Assembly: GCF_013200955.2 (NCBI RefSeq)
Contig: NZ_CP053697.2
Coordinates: forward strand, 2,108,001 to 2,172,000
DNA: 64,000 nucleotides
Source of the DNA: Pseudomonas campi
Lineage (GTDB): Bacteria > Pseudomonadota > Gammaproteobacteria > Pseudomonadales > Pseudomonadaceae
Direction of reading: 5' to 3'
This document shows positions 40,836 to 49,336 of the stretch, piece by piece (position 1 is the first letter of the stretch; each line of letters begins with the position of its first letter). The notes beneath the pieces were generated by a model, which saw only the letters and a program-made list of their open reading frames with translations, did not search any database and had not been told where the DNA came from. The translations under genes and the position numbers were made by a program.

Positions 40836-41831
40836 ATGATTGAGCCGGACAACCTGCAGTGGGGCCTGGTGCATGCCTTCGTCCTCGATGGACGGGGCGG
40901 CGCGCGCGGCATTGCCCGTGCAGAGTTGGATGGCTTGCAGCTCCGGGCTGAGGAAAGCCTGTGGCTGCACTGGGATCGCAGTCACCCGCAGGCACAAGCC
41001 TGGCTGCGTAGCCAGAGTGGGCTCGATGAGTTCAGTTGCAACCTGCTGCTGGAAGAAAACACCCGGCCACGGGTGCTGGCACTACCTGCCGATGAGTTGC
41101 TGCTATTCCTGCGCGGGGTCAACCTGAACCCCGGGGCTGAGCCGGAAGACATGGTCTCCGTGCGTATTTTCGCCAATGCGCAGCGAGTGATTTCCCTGCG
41201 CCTGCGACCGCTGCGCGCCACCGAAGAGCTGATCGCCAAACTGCAGAAAGGTCAGGGCCCGAAAAGCCCGGCCGAGCTGATCCTGTTCCTCGCCGAAAAT
41301 CTCACGGATCGTGTCGACACCCTGGTCAGCGAACTGTCCGAGCAGCTGGACGAACAGGAGGAGCGCCTGGACAGCAACGAACGTTATTTGCCGGATCACA
41401 GCCTGATGCTGCAGATTCGCCGGCGAGCCGCCGGGTTACGGCGCTTTCTCGCACCGCAGCGCGATATCTATGCGCAGTTGCTGCGCAATGGTTTCAGCTG
41501 GTTCGCTGCCAGCGATACCAGCTACTGGAACGAGCTGCACAATCGTCTGACTCGCTATCTGGAAGAGCTGGAGCTGGTCCGTGAGCGGGTAGGGCTGGTG
41601 ATGGAATCCGAACACCGGCGCATGAGCGAGCACATGGGGCGCACCATGTACTGGCTCGGCATCATTACCGGTTTCTTTCTGCCGATCAGCTGTATTACCG
41701 GTCTGCTCGGTATCAATGTCGGCGGCATCCCTGGTGCGGACAGTACCTATGGTTTCCTGATTGCCTGCGTGCTAATTGGCGCGATTGTCACGTTTCAATG
41801 GTGGCTGTTTCGCCGGTTACGCTGGCTGTAG
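40836..41831 (+). CDS. zntB: zinc transporter ZntB-like (CorA family)
   Basis: A 331-residue CorA-superfamily protein with two C-terminal membrane helices. The GxN signature is GIN in ITGLLGINVGGIPGADS, the form seen in ZntB rather than GMN of CorA. The long N-terminal cytoplasmic domain with an alpha helix rich in Glu/Arg is typical. It transports divalent zinc; direction and selectivity cannot be read from sequence. Confidence 0.85.
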   Translation: MIEPDNLQWGLVHAFVLDGRGGARGIARAELDGLQLRAEESLWLHWDRSHPQAQAWLRSQSGLDEFSCNLLLEENTRPRVLALPADELLLFLRGVNLNPGAEPEDMVSVRIFANAQRVISLRLRPLRATEELIAKLQKGQGPKSPAELILFLAENLTDRVDTLVSELSEQLDEQEERLDSNERYLPDHSLMLQIRRRAAGLRRFLAPQRDIYAQLLRNGFSWFAASDTSYWNELHNRLTRYLEELELVRERVGLVMESEHRRMSEHMGRTMYWLGIITGFFLPISCITGLLGINVGGIPGADSTYGFLIACVLIGAIVTFQWWLFRRLRWL

Positions 41832-41886
41832 ATGTGACCCCGCAGGACAGGGGCACGTCTAGGCAACATATCCACGCGAGGTGCGC

Positions 41887-42129
41887 ATGCACGATCCGTT
41901 CGAAGAATCCTTGCGCGACTTGCTTAAGTCGCACACGACCACACATGACGACGACGCCACACTCGGTCGCGTCCTGAAAACTGCCAACCGCCAGGTTGGC
42001 GTGGGCGATCTGTTCAGTCTCATGGGGCACTGTATCGAGGCCCTGATGATTGCGCTGAACAACGGCTCTGCCCATATATCCCCAGTTTCTCGCACCTCAT
42101 CCCCGCGCTCCGCAGACAAGGCTGATTGA
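41887..42129 (+). CDS. cfrX: CfrX-like small protein upstream of cmpX-sigX
   Basis: An 80-residue soluble protein (MHDPFEESLRDLLKS) in the position of cfrX in the conserved cfrX-cmpX-sigX-oprF locus of Pseudomonas. The function is not established; the locus is linked to envelope stress. The cmpX start follows its stop after two bases. Confidence 0.8.
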   Translation: MHDPFEESLRDLLKSHTTTHDDDATLGRVLKTANRQVGVGDLFSLMGHCIEALMIALNNGSAHISPVSRTSSPRSADKAD

Positions 42130-42131
42130 AT

Positions 42132-42956
42132 ATGGAATTCGACCCCTGGACTCAAAGTCTCGTTAATGCCATGAGCTCGGTGTGGGCTCCTATCGCCGGC
42201 TTCATCCCGCGCCTGTTCGGTGCGTTGGTGGTGGTGCTGCTCGGTTTCGTGGTGGCGAAGCTGCTCGATACCTTGCTCTCCAAGCTCCTGGCCAAGGTTG
42301 GCCTGGATCGCCTGATGTCGGGGACCGGGCTGACCAAAATGCTCTCCCGCGTGGGCATTCAGGTGCCGGTTTCCACCTTGATCGGCAAGATCGTCTACTG
42401 GTTCATCCTGTTGATCTTCCTGGTTTCCGCCGCCGAGTCCCTGGGCCTGGATCGCGTATCCGCCACCCTCGACGTACTCGCGCTGTACCTGCCGAAAGTG
42501 CTCGGCGCCGCAGCGATCATGCTGGCCGGTGTACTGTTGGCTCAGCTGCTCAGCGGCATTGTCCGTGGAGCCGCGGAAGGTGTTGGTCTGGACTATGCAG
42601 CCGGCCTCGGTCGTGTTGCCCAGGGGCTGGTAATTATCATCAGCATCTCGGTAGCCATCGGTCAGTTGGAAGTGAAAACCGAACTGCTGAACAACGTGAT
42701 CGCCATCGTGCTGATCTCCATTGGTCTGGCTATCGCCTTGGCATTGGGGTTGGGCAGTCGCGATATCGCCGGGCAGATCCTCGCCGGCATCTATGTGCGC
42801 GAACTGTATGAAGTCGGGCAACAAGTGAAGGTGGGTGAGGTCGAAGGGCAGATCGAGGAGATTGGTACGGTAAAAACCGTACTCCTGACCGAGGATGGGG
42901 AGCTGGTCTCGCTGGCTAACCGCACCTTGCTCGAGCAGCACGTCAGCAGTCGCTGA
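42132..42956 (+). CDS. cmpX: CmpX, mechanosensitive-channel-like membrane protein
   Basis: A 274-residue inner-membrane protein. Several hydrophobic helices (GALVVVLLGFVVAKLLDTLL, KIVYWFILLIFLVSAAESLG, VIAIVLISIGLAIALALGLG) are followed by a small beta domain (VGEVEGQIEEIGTVKTVLL), a shortened MscS-like design. In P. aeruginosa cmpX lies upstream of sigX and affects SigX activity and envelope stress response. Positional synteny is complete here. Confidence 0.9.
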   Translation: MEFDPWTQSLVNAMSSVWAPIAGFIPRLFGALVVVLLGFVVAKLLDTLLSKLLAKVGLDRLMSGTGLTKMLSRVGIQVPVSTLIGKIVYWFILLIFLVSAAESLGLDRVSATLDVLALYLPKVLGAAAIMLAGVLLAQLLSGIVRGAAEGVGLDYAAGLGRVAQGLVIIISISVAIGQLEVKTELLNNVIAIVLISIGLAIALALGLGSRDIAGQILAGIYVRELYEVGQQVKVGEVEGQIEEIGTVKTVLLTEDGELVSLANRTLLEQHVSSR

Positions 42957-43041
42957 CAATCAATCCCTGCTAATGTATGCCGCCAGTGCCCATTCTCTGG
43001 GCACTGGCTGCCATCTGACCTCTTTGTCGGCACGACCCGTT

Positions 43042-43632
43042 TTGAATACAGGCCAATCGCTTTCAATGCGTTACGACCCGCGCGAACTCTCAGATGAGGA
43101 GTTGGTGCAGCGGGCGCATGTCGAACTGTTTCACGTTACTCGCGCATACGAAGAACTCATGCGGCGCTACCAGCGCACCTTGTTCAATGTGTGTGCCCGC
43201 TATTTGGGTAATGAACGTGATGCGGATGATGTTTGCCAGGAAGTCATGCTCAAGGTTTTGTATGGCCTGAAGAACTTCGAAGGCAAGTCCAAGTTCAAAA
43301 CATGGCTATATAGCATCACGTATAACGAATGCATTACCCAATACCGCAAAGAGCGCCGCAAACGCCGTTTACTTGATGCCCTGAGTCTCGATCCGCTGGA
43401 AGAAGCCTCTGAAGAAAAGACCCCCAAGGCCGAAGAGCGTGGTGGTCTGGATCGCTGGCTGGTGCATGTCAACCCCATAGACCGAGAGATCCTGGTTTTG
43501 CGCTTTGTCGCCGAACTGGAATTCCAGGAAATTGCCGACATCATGCACATGGGCCTCAGCGCCACCAAAATGCGCTACAAGCGGGCGCTTGATCGCCTGC
43601 GTGAAAAATATTCCGGGCTTGGCGAAACTTAA
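43042..43632 (+). CDS. sigX: ECF sigma factor SigX
   Basis: A 196-residue ECF sigma factor with region 2 (YQRTLFNVCARYLGNERDAD, TWLYSITYNE) and region 4 (REILVLRFVAELEFQEIADI, MHMGLSATKMRYKRALDRLR). SigX controls oprF and fatty-acid/envelope genes in pseudomonads. The start is uncertain: TTG at 43042 gives the N-terminus homologous to other SigX proteins (NTGQSLSMRYDPRE), whereas ATG at 43066 would be eight residues shorter. Neither has a strong ribosome site. oprF follows after 114 bp. Confidence 0.92.
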   Translation: MNTGQSLSMRYDPRELSDEELVQRAHVELFHVTRAYEELMRRYQRTLFNVCARYLGNERDADDVCQEVMLKVLYGLKNFEGKSKFKTWLYSITYNECITQYRKERRKRRLLDALSLDPLEEASEEKTPKAEERGGLDRWLVHVNPIDREILVLRFVAELEFQEIADIMHMGLSATKMRYKRALDRLREKYSGLGET

Positions 43633-43746
43633 TCTGCGGCAAATTATCTTAAACACGCTCCCGGTCATTCTGCTAGACTCCGCCACCAAGTTGCTCCGCA
43701 TGACCGTTGGGGCAACTCACTGCTATTCCATGATGGGGATTTACGG

Positions 43747-44778
43747 ATGAAACTGAAAAACACCTTGAGCGCAGTCATTGGTTCTCTGATCGCTGCTACT
43801 TCGCTGAATGCACTGGCTCAAGGCCAAGGCGCTGTTGAAATCGAAGGCTTCGCCAAAAAAGAGTTCTTTGATAGCGCCCGCGACTTTGACAACAACGGCA
43901 ACCTGTTCGGTGCCTCCGTTGGCTACTTCCTGACCGACGACGTGGAACTGCGTCTGGGCTACGACGAAGTACACAACGCCCGTAGCGACGACGGCCGTAA
44001 CATCAAAGGCTCCAACACCGCTCTGGATGCCCTGTACCACTTCAATGCTCCGGGCGACACCCTGCGCCCGTACGTATCGGCTGGTTTCTCTGACCAGAGC
44101 ATCGGCCAGAACGGCAACAGCGGCCGTAACGGCTCCACCTTCGCCAACCTGGGCGGCGGTGCCAAGATGTACTTCACCGAGAACTTCTACGCCCGCGCTG
44201 GTGTTGAAGCTCAGTACAACATCGACCAAGGTGACACCGAGTGGGCCCCGAGCGTTGGTATCGGCCTGAACTTCGGTGGCGGCTCCAAGCCGGCTCCGGC
44301 CGTTGAGCCAGTTGCTGACGTGTGCAGCGACAGCGACAACGACGGCGTTTGCGACAACGTCGACAAGTGCCCGGACACCCCGGCCAACACTACCGTTGAC
44401 GCCGATGGCTGCCCGGCTGTTGCCGAAGTGGTTCGTGTTGAGCTGGACGTGAAGTTCGACTTCGACAAGGCCCAGGTCAAAGAAGAAAGCTACGGTGACA
44501 TCAAGAACCTGGCTGACTTCATGAACCAATACCCGCAAACCGCTACCACCGTGGAAGGTCACACCGACTCCGTGGGTACCGACGCCTACAACCAGAAGCT
44601 GTCCGAGCGTCGTGCCAACGCCGTTCGTGATGTACTGGTTAACCAGTACAGCGTTGGCGCCGAGCGCGTTAACTCGGTCGGTTACGGCGAGTCCCGCCCG
44701 GTTGCAGACAACGCTAGCGAAGCTGGCCGCGCTGTTAACCGTCGCGTAGAAGCTGAAGTAGAAGCTCAGGCCAAGTAA
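43747..44778 (+). CDS. oprF: major outer membrane porin OprF
   Basis: A 343-residue OmpA-family porin: a signal peptide ending ALAQ, an N-terminal eight-strand beta barrel, a linker with Cys residues (DVCSDSDNDGVCDNVDKCPD) typical of OprF, and a C-terminal OmpA domain (VEGHTDSVGTDAYNQKLSER) that binds peptidoglycan. It is the main general porin and structural protein, with very strong codon bias. It is preceded by sigX and followed by a strong terminator. Confidence 0.98.
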   Translation: MKLKNTLSAVIGSLIAATSLNALAQGQGAVEIEGFAKKEFFDSARDFDNNGNLFGASVGYFLTDDVELRLGYDEVHNARSDDGRNIKGSNTALDALYHFNAPGDTLRPYVSAGFSDQSIGQNGNSGRNGSTFANLGGGAKMYFTENFYARAGVEAQYNIDQGDTEWAPSVGIGLNFGGGSKPAPAVEPVADVCSDSDNDGVCDNVDKCPDTPANTTVDADGCPAVAEVVRVELDVKFDFDKAQVKEESYGDIKNLADFMNQYPQTATTVEGHTDSVGTDAYNQKLSERRANAVRDVLVNQYSVGAERVNSVGYGESRPVADNASEAGRAVNRRVEAEVEAQAK

Positions 44779-44796
44779 TTGCCCCTGTAGCCTCAC

Positions 44797-44825
44797 AAAA
44801 AACCCGGCCGATGCCGGGTTTTTTG
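44797..44825 (+). terminator. intrinsic terminator of oprF
   Basis: AAAAACCCGGC-CGAT-GCCGGGTTTTTT with a long T-run. Confidence 0.93.
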
Positions 44826-44943
44826 TACCCGACATAATCTTATTTACCTGGCCTCGATAGTGTCCTTATCCGCGCCATTGTAAGGCTCGCGCCGCCTGAT
44901 TAGACTGCGCGACAGTTTATTCATAGTTGTATCCAGGACTCCC

Positions 44944-45783
44944 ATGATCAAGAAATGTCTCTTCCCGGCTGCCGGCTATGGCACCCGCTTTCTCCCCGCA
45001 ACCAAGGCCATGCCCAAGGAAATGCTGCCAGTGGTCAACAAGCCACTGATCCAGTACGGCGTTGAGGAGGCTCTGGAAGCAGGACTGACCGAAATTGCCA
45101 TGGTCACCGGGCGCGGCAAGAGAGCCCTGGAGGACCACTTCGACATCAGCTACGAGCTGGAACATCAGATCCAGGGCACCGACAAGGAAAAATACCTGGT
45201 CGGCATCCGTCGCCTGATCGATGAGTGCAGCTTCGCCTACACCCGCCAGGTCGAAATGAAGGGCCTCGGCCACGCCATTCTCAGCGGCCGCCCGCTGATT
45301 GGTGACGAGCCGTTCGCCGTGGTCCTGGCTGACGACCTGTGTTTGAACCTCGAAGGCGATGGCGTTCTGCAGCAGATGGTCAAGTTGTACAACCAGTTCC
45401 GCTGCTCCATCGTGGCGATCCAGGAAGTGCCGCCGGAAGAAACTTCGAAATATGGCGTGATTTCCGGCGAGATGATCCGCGATGACATCTACCGGGTGAA
45501 CACCATGGTCGAGAAGCCGAAGCCGGAAGACGCACCGTCCAATCTGGCGATCATCGGCCGTTACATCCTTACCCCGGACATTTTCGAACTGATCGAGAAG
45601 ACCGAGCCGGGCAAGGGTGGTGAGATCCAGATCACCGATGCGCTGATGAAACAGGCTCAGGATGGCTGCGTGATCGCCTACAAGTTCAAGGGCAAGCGTT
45701 TCGACTGCGGTGGCGCGGAAGGCTACATCGACGCGACCAACTTCTGCTTCGAACATCTGTACAAGACCGGCCGGGCCTACTGA
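44944..45783 (+). CDS. galU: UTP-glucose-1-phosphate uridylyltransferase
   Basis: A 279-residue nucleotidyltransferase. The motifs FPAAGYGTRFLPATKAMPKE (nucleotide binding) and the Lys in VEKPKPEDAPSNLAI are present. It makes UDP-glucose for LPS core, exopolysaccharides and glycogen. In Pseudomonas galU is normally followed by a VOC gene and gor; here the VOC gene is interrupted by the mobile element. A short terminator follows. Confidence 0.97.
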   Translation: MIKKCLFPAAGYGTRFLPATKAMPKEMLPVVNKPLIQYGVEEALEAGLTEIAMVTGRGKRALEDHFDISYELEHQIQGTDKEKYLVGIRRLIDECSFAYTRQVEMKGLGHAILSGRPLIGDEPFAVVLADDLCLNLEGDGVLQQMVKLYNQFRCSIVAIQEVPPEETSKYGVISGEMIRDDIYRVNTMVEKPKPEDAPSNLAIIGRYILTPDIFELIEKTEPGKGGEIQITDALMKQAQDGCVIAYKFKGKRFDCGGAEGYIDATNFCFEHLYKTGRAY

Positions 45784-45803
45784 TTCCAGGCGCCATGCCA
45801 GCA

Positions 45804-45826
45804 CAAGCCACCTGCCGGTGGCTTTT
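45804..45826. terminator. bidirectional terminator between galU and VOC gene
   Basis: AAGCCACC-TGCC-GGTGGCTT with T on both outer sides. Confidence 0.8.
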
Positions 45827-45831
45827 GCATT

Positions 45832-46251
45832 TCAGGGGATTGGCAAGTGCTCGGAGCCAGGCCCGAGCGGCTGGCCATAGCTGAACTCGACATAGTTGCC
45901 GGCGGGGTCGCGTAACCCGCAATAATATCCAGTGTAAAGGTCTCCCTGCTTTGGAGGCCAGATGAGGCAGCCGGCAAGCTGTGCCTGTTGGGCGAGGGCA
46001 TCGACCCGTTCCCGACTGTCCACGGCAAAGCCGAAGTGGCTGTAGTCATCCGGTGCAAGGTGGCGAGACTGACCGCCGGGCATGATGACGAAGATGAACT
46101 GATGTTCCTTGCCCGGTTCGGCCATCCACACGATGCGTGAACCTTTGCCGGGACGCTCACAAATAACCCTCATGCCGCAGAAGGCTTCATAGAACGCGAT
46201 GCAGGCATCTAGGTCGGGTACGTGCAAGGCAAGGTGAGTTAAAGAAGTCAC
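45832..46251 (-). CDS. VOC/glyoxalase family protein, hybrid copy rebuilt by the element
   Basis: A 139-residue vicinal-oxygen-chelate protein (LTHLALHVPDLDACIAFYEA, RIVWMAEPGKEHQFIFVI, DDYSHFGFAV). The galU-gor region of Pseudomonas normally has one such gene. This full-length copy has a last segment of about 28 codons, after YYCG, that is GC-rich and core-like. Its 5' part is related to but clearly diverged from the 118-residue copy at 57304-57660, with different synonymous codons, and abuts the recombinase gene. I infer that the 5' part arrived with the element and restores an intact frame on the native 3' end. The enzymatic role is unknown. Confidence 0.85.
   Translation of the reverse strand: MTSLTHLALHVPDLDACIAFYEAFCGMRVICERPGKGSRIVWMAEPGKEHQFIFVIMPGGQSRHLAPDDYSHFGFAVDSRERVDALAQQAQLAGCLIWPPKQGDLYTGYYCGLRDPAGNYVEFSYGQPLGPGSEHLPIP
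45910..45932. other. candidate attL junction of the serine-recombinase element
   Basis: At the codons for GYYCG the sequence changes from element-type to core-type. The equivalent place in the truncated copy at 57322-57336 is where homology ends. The two sites share only very short identity, as expected for a large serine recombinase with a 2-bp core. The exact crossover cannot be fixed by eye. Confidence 0.55.
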
Positions 46252-46292
46252 GGGGAGCCCTCCCGCCGTTCGGATTTAGTAGGAAGTAAAAC

Positions 46293-47930
46293 ATGCCAAC
46301 AGCAATCAGTTACGTCCGATTCTCCAGCAAGAAGCAGGAGGAGGGGGATTCTGTTCGCAGGCAGCGGAGGATGGCCGCCGAGTGGGTGGCGAGAAACCCC
46401 GATTACACGCTTTCAGACATACGATATGAAGACCTTGGCCTGTCTGCCAGCAAGGGTGATCACCTGCACGGAAATCTAGGGAAGATTCTGGAGGCGGTGG
46501 AGAGTGGCGCTATACCCCAAGGCTCAGTGATTATCATCGAATCCCTCGACAGGTTTTCGAGACTCCCAGCAATCAAAACCTTGAACATGCTGGAGAAGGT
46601 GGTCGAGAAGGGCGTTGACCTGATCACCTTGAGCGATAACCAGCGATATGACCGCGACAGCATAAACGGCCCACAGCTGTTTATGTTGGCGGGTGCTGCG
46701 ATGGGCGCTTATGAGTACAGTCAGAACCTTGCCAGACGAGTGAGGGACAGTTACCAAGGCCGCGAAGAAGCCGCAAAGAACGGCAAGGGTATCAATCGGC
46801 GTAACCCGTTCTGGCTCACCAGCCAAGGGAAGCTAAAACGGACTGAGGATGGCGCGGAGGCACTGGAGGTTGTAGTTGTTCGGGATGTGTTCGCCTCATT
46901 CGTATCAGGTGTGGGGATTCGAGAGCTTGCACGAAAACATTCTGATCATTTTGCCAACCCGTCATCCGTCAGGAAGCTACTAACCAACCCGGCTGCTATT
47001 GGTCACTGGCAGCGATACACCCTGACGGGTGTTGACGTGGAAAACGGCAGGAAGAAGCAGCTCAGGGCGCCTGCAGAGCTGATCAAAGACGTATTTGAGT
47101 TTGCTGTGGATGACGTGCTGTTCTACCAAGCTCAGAAGATGCTCAAGCATCAGAGTGTGGTGACTCATGCCAGAGTAAACCCGCTGGCGGGATTGGTCGT
47201 CTGTGCAAACTGTGGAGGGAATTTTGCCAAGCGCAACGCTAACGCCAAGAGCGTGCACGCATCGATGAGCTGCTACACCCGTGGCCTGAACAAAGAGAAC
47301 TGCTCGAACAGCAAAAATTATCCCATGCCAGTGCTTGGGGCTGTCTTCTTTGAAACCATGCGCGGCTACATCTACACCAGCTTGCAGAAGACCAAGCTTT
47401 CCGGGTACGAGAAGGAACGTGTTCTGCTTGAGGCGCAGATAGACGAGAACGCCACCAAGCGCAGGCGGCTACTCCCGCTGATCGAAGATGGTGATGATCC
47501 CGAGGTAATGGCCCGGTACGAGCAGCTGAAAGTCGAAGGTAAAGAGTTATCTGCACAACTGGCGTCGTTACCAGATGACAGCGGGGAGGGCGTGGTGAGC
47601 GTGGCCGAGATGTATGCGGCTATCAATGGTGATCCGCTGGCACTGGCCAAGACTCTGCAGATTGGGGGATATCGTATCGTCTGTGATGATCAGGGCGGCA
47701 TGGTTGCAGGCGGGGAGCAGTGGGCGTTTCTGGGGTACAACCGCAAGGGGAAGACATTCCTCGTCAAGATGCCAGACGGCACCGTCACCACACATGACAG
47801 TCTGTTGGCCAGCGGTGGCGGGAGCAACCATCCTGACGCGGGTCATGAACTTCTGTTAGACCCAGATGGCCCCCTTGAGCCAGACGACGAAGATGCACCA
47901 GTCTTTTTCTGGGCTAAGGCAATTCGCTAG
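46293..47930 (+). CDS. large serine recombinase (integrase of the element)
   Basis: A 545-residue large serine recombinase. The N-terminal resolvase domain holds the nucleophile region SYVRFSSKKQEEGDSVRRQ and the arginine motif ESLDRFSR. A recombinase domain follows (VRDVFASFVSGVGIRELARK), then a zinc ribbon (VVCANCGGNF, with SCYTRGLNKENCSN), then a coiled coil (about 400-450). AGGAAG precedes the ATG. It is divergent from the hybrid VOC gene with 41 bp between starts. Such enzymes integrate and excise elements at att sites without host factors. Confidence 0.95.
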   Translation: MPTAISYVRFSSKKQEEGDSVRRQRRMAAEWVARNPDYTLSDIRYEDLGLSASKGDHLHGNLGKILEAVESGAIPQGSVIIIESLDRFSRLPAIKTLNMLEKVVEKGVDLITLSDNQRYDRDSINGPQLFMLAGAAMGAYEYSQNLARRVRDSYQGREEAAKNGKGINRRNPFWLTSQGKLKRTEDGAEALEVVVVRDVFASFVSGVGIRELARKHSDHFANPSSVRKLLTNPAAIGHWQRYTLTGVDVENGRKKQLRAPAELIKDVFEFAVDDVLFYQAQKMLKHQSVVTHARVNPLAGLVVCANCGGNFAKRNANAKSVHASMSCYTRGLNKENCSNSKNYPMPVLGAVFFETMRGYIYTSLQKTKLSGYEKERVLLEAQIDENATKRRRLLPLIEDGDDPEVMARYEQLKVEGKELSAQLASLPDDSGEGVVSVAEMYAAINGDPLALAKTLQIGGYRIVCDDQGGMVAGGEQWAFLGYNRKGKTFLVKMPDGTVTTHDSLLASGGGSNHPDAGHELLLDPDGPLEPDDEDAPVFFWAKAIR

Positions 47931-47958
47931 AAGCCCATGTAGCGCTCTGTATGGCGTG

Positions 47959-48576
47959 TTAATCACTGAGAGCCCCTCCCTGCCAAGTGCCTGTGCGTCT
48001 TTCCATGAATCGTGCAAAGTCTTCCCGCACGATAGGTTGCATTAGGTATTCCCTCCCTTTCGCAGTCAACTCCAGAGGCGCATTAGTGCGAAGGGAGCGA
48101 ACCAACATCTGTTGTCTCCGCAATACATCCACCACAGCCTCGACAGTAACAATTGGGACGTTCATCCAGCTGGCCAGGTCGTCAACCAAAATACCCTTGC
48201 CGCTGCCATAGTGCTCCCGTAGGGCGGCAAGCCAGAAAACAGCGGCATGCTGATCAAACTCAAGTTCAATTTTCGAAGGGTTTTTCAGTTCATCCAACTC
48301 TGCCGTGGCTACAGCCAGCTTGGAGTGCGTACGCTTTAGCCAGGTTGCGGCCAATGCAGCCAGGGCGGCCAGCAGCACAATCAACCAGACCGGCATGGTC
48401 ACGGGTGATATCAGCCCAGCCCAAATGATGGCGCAAGCCGCCACGATCCAGCCCGCCAAATCGCCGAGCCATCCCAAGTCAAAATACTGATCTATGGCCT
48501 TCGTGATGATGGCGGAACAGGCGACGCCGACAGGTATGAGGACTGCTTTCCAGTGATCTCGAATCCATATGATCAT
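47959..48576 (-). CDS. membrane protein with C-terminal winged-helix-like domain, unknown
   Basis: A 205-residue protein. Three hydrophobic segments lie in the first 90 residues (AVLIPVGVACSAIITKAI, LAGWIVAACAIIWAGLI, VWLIVLLAALAALAATWL). A soluble half follows with a likely winged-helix fold (LVDDLASWMNVPIVTVEAVVDVLRRQQMLVRSL, shown here in parts: LVDDLASWMNVPIV and VVDVLRRQQMLV). It may link a membrane signal to DNA or protein binding. It is convergent with the recombinase gene. I do not recognise a family. Confidence 0.6.
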   Translation of the reverse strand: MIIWIRDHWKAVLIPVGVACSAIITKAIDQYFDLGWLGDLAGWIVAACAIIWAGLISPVTMPVWLIVLLAALAALAATWLKRTHSKLAVATAELDELKNPSKIELEFDQHAAVFWLAALREHYGSGKGILVDDLASWMNVPIVTVEAVVDVLRRQQMLVRSLRTNAPLELTAKGREYLMQPIVREDFARFMERRTGTWQGGALSD

Positions 48577-48736
48577 GCTGCTAATCCTGTTCGGGGAATG
48601 TAAGTGGCTCTACTAATCCCGTTCCAGGGTATGCACGTCAAGATGCCAGCTGACTCAGCCGACTAACACCGCCTGATAGCCTTGCAAACTGGGTAAACTC
48701 TGGGCTGCATAATTCTCCAGAGACAAGGATGCCTTC

Positions 48737-49252
48737 ATGCGAGCAAGTACCTTTCTGCTTGTCTGTGTGCTTGGGGCTGCACAGCATGCGCACTCCTACG
48801 AGCTTGCCTGCAAGGTTGTTGGGGTAACGGATGGCGACACCATCACCTGCCTCACTGCTGAACGTAAGCAGGAGAAAATCCGGCTGCAGGGGATCGATGC
48901 CCCAGAATCCAAGCAACCATTCGGCCAGCGCTCTAAGCAGAACCTATCTGACCTTGTGTACGGTAAGCCGGTAACGGTTCGCTGGTACAAGCGTGACCGC
49001 TGGAAGCGCATTCTCGGTGCTGTATGGGTTACTCCAACTGATTGCCCATCATGTGGGCACACCCTTGATGCGGGAGCTGCACAGCTCACTGTGGGGATGG
49101 CATGGTGGTTTCGTCGCTATGCCAAAGAGCAGCCATTGCAGCAGCGTCACCAGTACGAATTCGAAGAAAGAGAAGCTAGAGCCAGAAAGGCTGGGCTATG
49201 GATTGACACTAGCCCGGTGCCGCCCTGGGATTGGCGGAAGGGGGTACGTTGA
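48737..49252 (+). CDS. exported thermonuclease (SNase family)
   Basis: A 171-residue SNase-like nuclease with a signal peptide (FLLVCVLGAAQHAHS). The active-site elements VTDGDTITC, IRLQGIDAPESKQPFGQ and RDRWKRILGAVW give the Asp, Arg and Glu-type residues of staphylococcal nuclease. A Cys pair in TDCPSCGHT is an extra. The product should be periplasmic or secreted and degrade DNA or RNA. Such genes are frequent on plasmids and integrative elements. Confidence 0.85.
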   Translation: MRASTFLLVCVLGAAQHAHSYELACKVVGVTDGDTITCLTAERKQEKIRLQGIDAPESKQPFGQRSKQNLSDLVYGKPVTVRWYKRDRWKRILGAVWVTPTDCPSCGHTLDAGAAQLTVGMAWWFRRYAKEQPLQQRHQYEFEEREARARKAGLWIDTSPVPPWDWRKGVR

Positions 49253-49336
49253 ATTGCTTGATCCGGGCTTCCTTAGCAGTTGTTGCTCTGCATTTATAGG
49301 GTAGTTCTATTAATTGATTATGGGTTAGGAGTTAAA

